64,000 bases of DNA from Paragonimus westermani. Lineage: Eukaryota > Platyhelminthes > Trematoda > Plagiorchiida > Troglotrematidae. Made by a program: the position numbers and the translations under genes. The notes under the pieces are model-generated. The model ran no database searches. It saw only the letters and a program-made list of their open reading frames with translations, and was not told the DNA's origin. Position 1 is the stretch's first letter; the number at the start of each line of letters is the position of its first letter. The stretch covers positions 79,072-143,071 of the forward strand of contig QNGE01001254.1 of the NCBI GenBank assembly GCA_008508345.1, written 5' to 3'. Of the stretch, positions 61,653-64,000 are shown in pieces.

Positions 61653-64000
61653 CTGTATAGAACACAAATAACAGAAACGTTTGTGAAATATTGACTGAGA
61701 TATTACCTCGGTAGAAATGGCTGAAGGTAATTTCACACAAAATGCCAAGTGATATTAAAGTTTAAGAAAAATTGAGGTGAAATCACAGGTTTTTACATGC
61801 TTCAAGACAACGACAAATTTGTTCTGCTTAAAATACAAGCTACGTTTTGGAAGAGCACCTAGGAATAAACGTCCGTTTGTTTCTGCACGTTATTGACCAT
61901 GACAGTGTGTGGATTAACGTGGAGGGAATATACGTGTACACATTCCATCAGATCCGCTATAACTACTCTCGTTTTTATTAGCAGTTGCGTTTTGAAAGTC
62001 ACGATTATATAACACAATGTTTTAAAACATTCCATTGGGTTGTTTGCATGATCTCGTGTCAAGATACACTTTAAACGAATTCAGGATCTTCCTCATTGTT
62101 CTAGTCAACTGTTTCTTCCTCACAAAAGGAATCTGCTCATTCATATTTTGAAGCAAGTCTGGATATATTTTTCAGGCACAAGCATTGCTGTAACAAGATT
62201 GGTACATGGATGACAAACTAATCGACGGATTATTCGCTTATCTTAGAAGCAGACAGCCAATTGCTTAGTGCCTGACAGATTATCATTATGCAAAATATGT
62301 CCTACCACCTAGTTACTAAGTTAACTCACTTAACCTGTTCAGAATATTTGTGCGCAGCCGTATCTATATACACGTATCTATCAATGTGTAGTCAAAGTTT
62401 GTCCTGAAAACATTTCGTTCACATTTTTGCGACAACACACCTAGACTGTGTTAATGGGCGGCAGCCTTAAAGCAAAGACGTTGTTTTACGCAGCTTTTGA
62501 CCGCAATAGATTGACTGGAATTCTACACAATATATATTTGTACAGACTCAAATGCGGTAGGAAGCACACAGACAGTTAGGATTGAAACGTTACGCAGATT
62601 AGACAAACGATGAGAATAAAGTGAAATGATCCGGAAAAACAAATCAGAACTCGAATTTGCTCATCCCCTTTCGAATCAGAAATAATCAGTACAGATTTCA
62701 GAACAGATCAGTAGACATATAAGGTCTCTTTACTCCCGCTGAATACACGAAAGCATTTGAATGAATAAAGAGCACAGATCTTCGTTGCCCCTTCAAACTC
62801 ATCAATTTATAACTGAATTAACTGAGTGTGTAAAACAGTTTTAAACTATTTGAATTAATTTTTTTCAACAAGGTGATTATCCACCGTTTTTCTGTAGTTC
62901 ATGCTGGAAAGCCGTAGATACGGTGACCGAAGTTAAACCACTGAGTACGCAATGGAGGCGGCCATGGTCAAAAATGCATTGTCAAAACACCTTATTGTTA
63001 CGCACAAACATACACACAAATCACTGAAAAAGAGACAAATGTGATTAAATCCCATCGTATGCAATCGAACGATATGTTGATTTACCTGTGATTGTTGTGT
63101 GAAGGATTCTGCCGATGCTCACTGCTGCACATTTAAAAGCACAAATTCGAACAGGTTACGCTATATATATGCTTGCTATCAATAAGTTGGTTTCTCACAA
63201 AAGTAAATCTCATGGCCTTCATAGCCTTAAAAGTTTATATTAATCAGTCTGTTCCGGCCAAGTTTTGATAATAGGTATTCCTCCTAATTTACAGTGATTT
63301 TAAAAACACCAAACTCTTTAGATACAATTGAAACATTATTCATTAATTAACACACCATTGTTTCCAGTTTGAGAGGTCAACCTTCTGACTTCTGGTTGCT
63401 TCTCCGGAGTTGATAAGTAGCCCAAGTTAGGAAATATTCATTCATTTAAAACTATTTATTGGCACTGAATTCACACATTTCCATGGTCACTTTACCTACT
63501 GTGTACAATTTAATGGAAAACACCAGTTTACTCGTTTCTCTGAGTTATTAGATTATCTGCACAAAAGACAAAGTTTGTTCATTAGGTGATATCTCATCTA
63601 AGGTGGCTGCTAAGTGCTAATTTGTCATCAGCTTTCTCGAAAGTGCACCATCGACACAGACTGACGATGGAACATTCAAACACTGACTAGAATAACGAAA
63701 TTTGCATTTCTAGAGACTATCAGTCATATGGTGCTCTAGCTCATACAGTGATCACTTCAATAGACTGTGTGCGCTATTTTGATGTGAAGATGTGTTGGAA
63801 CTCATTTTCAAGTTATTTAACAGTCCCCTTTATTGAGGACGTATGTTGGCTCATATATCTTTGAGTTGAACAGTACGTTCGACTCTTTACAACTGAAACC
63901 GTTCTGTTCAATTGAAAAGCCTTGGATGATTTTCATCAGCTTGCACACAAGTGAAGACACTTGATGCATATTTTTTGGATTGGCGACTGTCGCTATACAA
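61653..64000. other. Presumed intron of the calponin-family gene; no exon 1 found
   Basis: Minus-strand ATG-to-donor segments were checked for a phase-0 exon of about 15-25 codons ending before LNSKYDPE; none was convincing. A TATATATA near 63163-63170 followed by a donor at 63087 is too weak to call a promoter. Confidence 0.4.

Noticed and set aside
62900..62990. Short resemblance to 5S rRNA (GACCGAAGTTAA) suggesting a 5S-derived SINE.
   Set aside because: Only about 12 bases agree. The rest of the 5S internal promoter and its folding are absent.
63080..63170. TATATATA followed by a donor (CACAG/GTAAAT) on the minus strand, as a possible calponin promoter and non-coding first exon.
   Set aside because: TA-rich octamers are common in this DNA, and no coding exon with the right phase could be placed after it.

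Overview
The window looks like nuclear DNA of a parasitic flatworm, most likely a digenean fluke with a large genome. The signs are about 41-44% GC by eye, very long introns with standard GT-AG borders, an invertebrate muscle calponin gene, and decayed LINEs (an R2-like and an RTE-like one) and a tRNA-like SINE of the kinds common in flukes. The species cannot be fixed from the sequence alone.

Layout. 1-2.4 kb: minus-strand R2-like LINE with stop codons, frameshifts and damaged catalytic residues. 2.4-22.3 kb: mostly non-coding, with a long palindrome at 13.6-13.8 kb that carries a hammerhead-like core on each strand, and an old SINE fragment at 18.6 kb. 22.5-22.9 kb: a compact, apparently intronless minus-strand gene with a TATA box. 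It encodes a small secreted precursor whose C-terminus has six cysteines, each separated by exactly three residues; this is the most novel-looking item here. 23-48 kb: mostly non-coding, with SINE copies (26.4, 41.2, 46.9 kb), tRNA-like Pol III boxes, a possible LINE scrap at 39.4 kb and a possible plus-strand terminal exon at 38.66 kb.

48.5-64 kb is taken up by a minus-strand calponin-family gene. Four coding exons were found (61.52-61.65, 56.18-56.28, 51.52-51.65 and 48.80-49.46 kb), with matching splice phases and a poly(A) signal. They encode 344 residues: a calponin-homology (CH) domain and five calponin-like repeats. The exon with the start codon was not found and probably lies beyond the right edge. 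The introns hold a nearly complete but decayed RTE-like LINE (57.6-60.3 kb, plus strand), a SINE with a clear 12-bp target duplication just before it, and a second LINE scrap at 53 kb.

The calponin gene and the cysteine-rich gene are the only two loci I would call genes with confidence. They share a strand but are 26 kb apart and nothing links their functions. The transposable elements form one story: LINEs that could supply reverse transcriptase, and SINE copies, two of which end in a head joined to an inverted tail.
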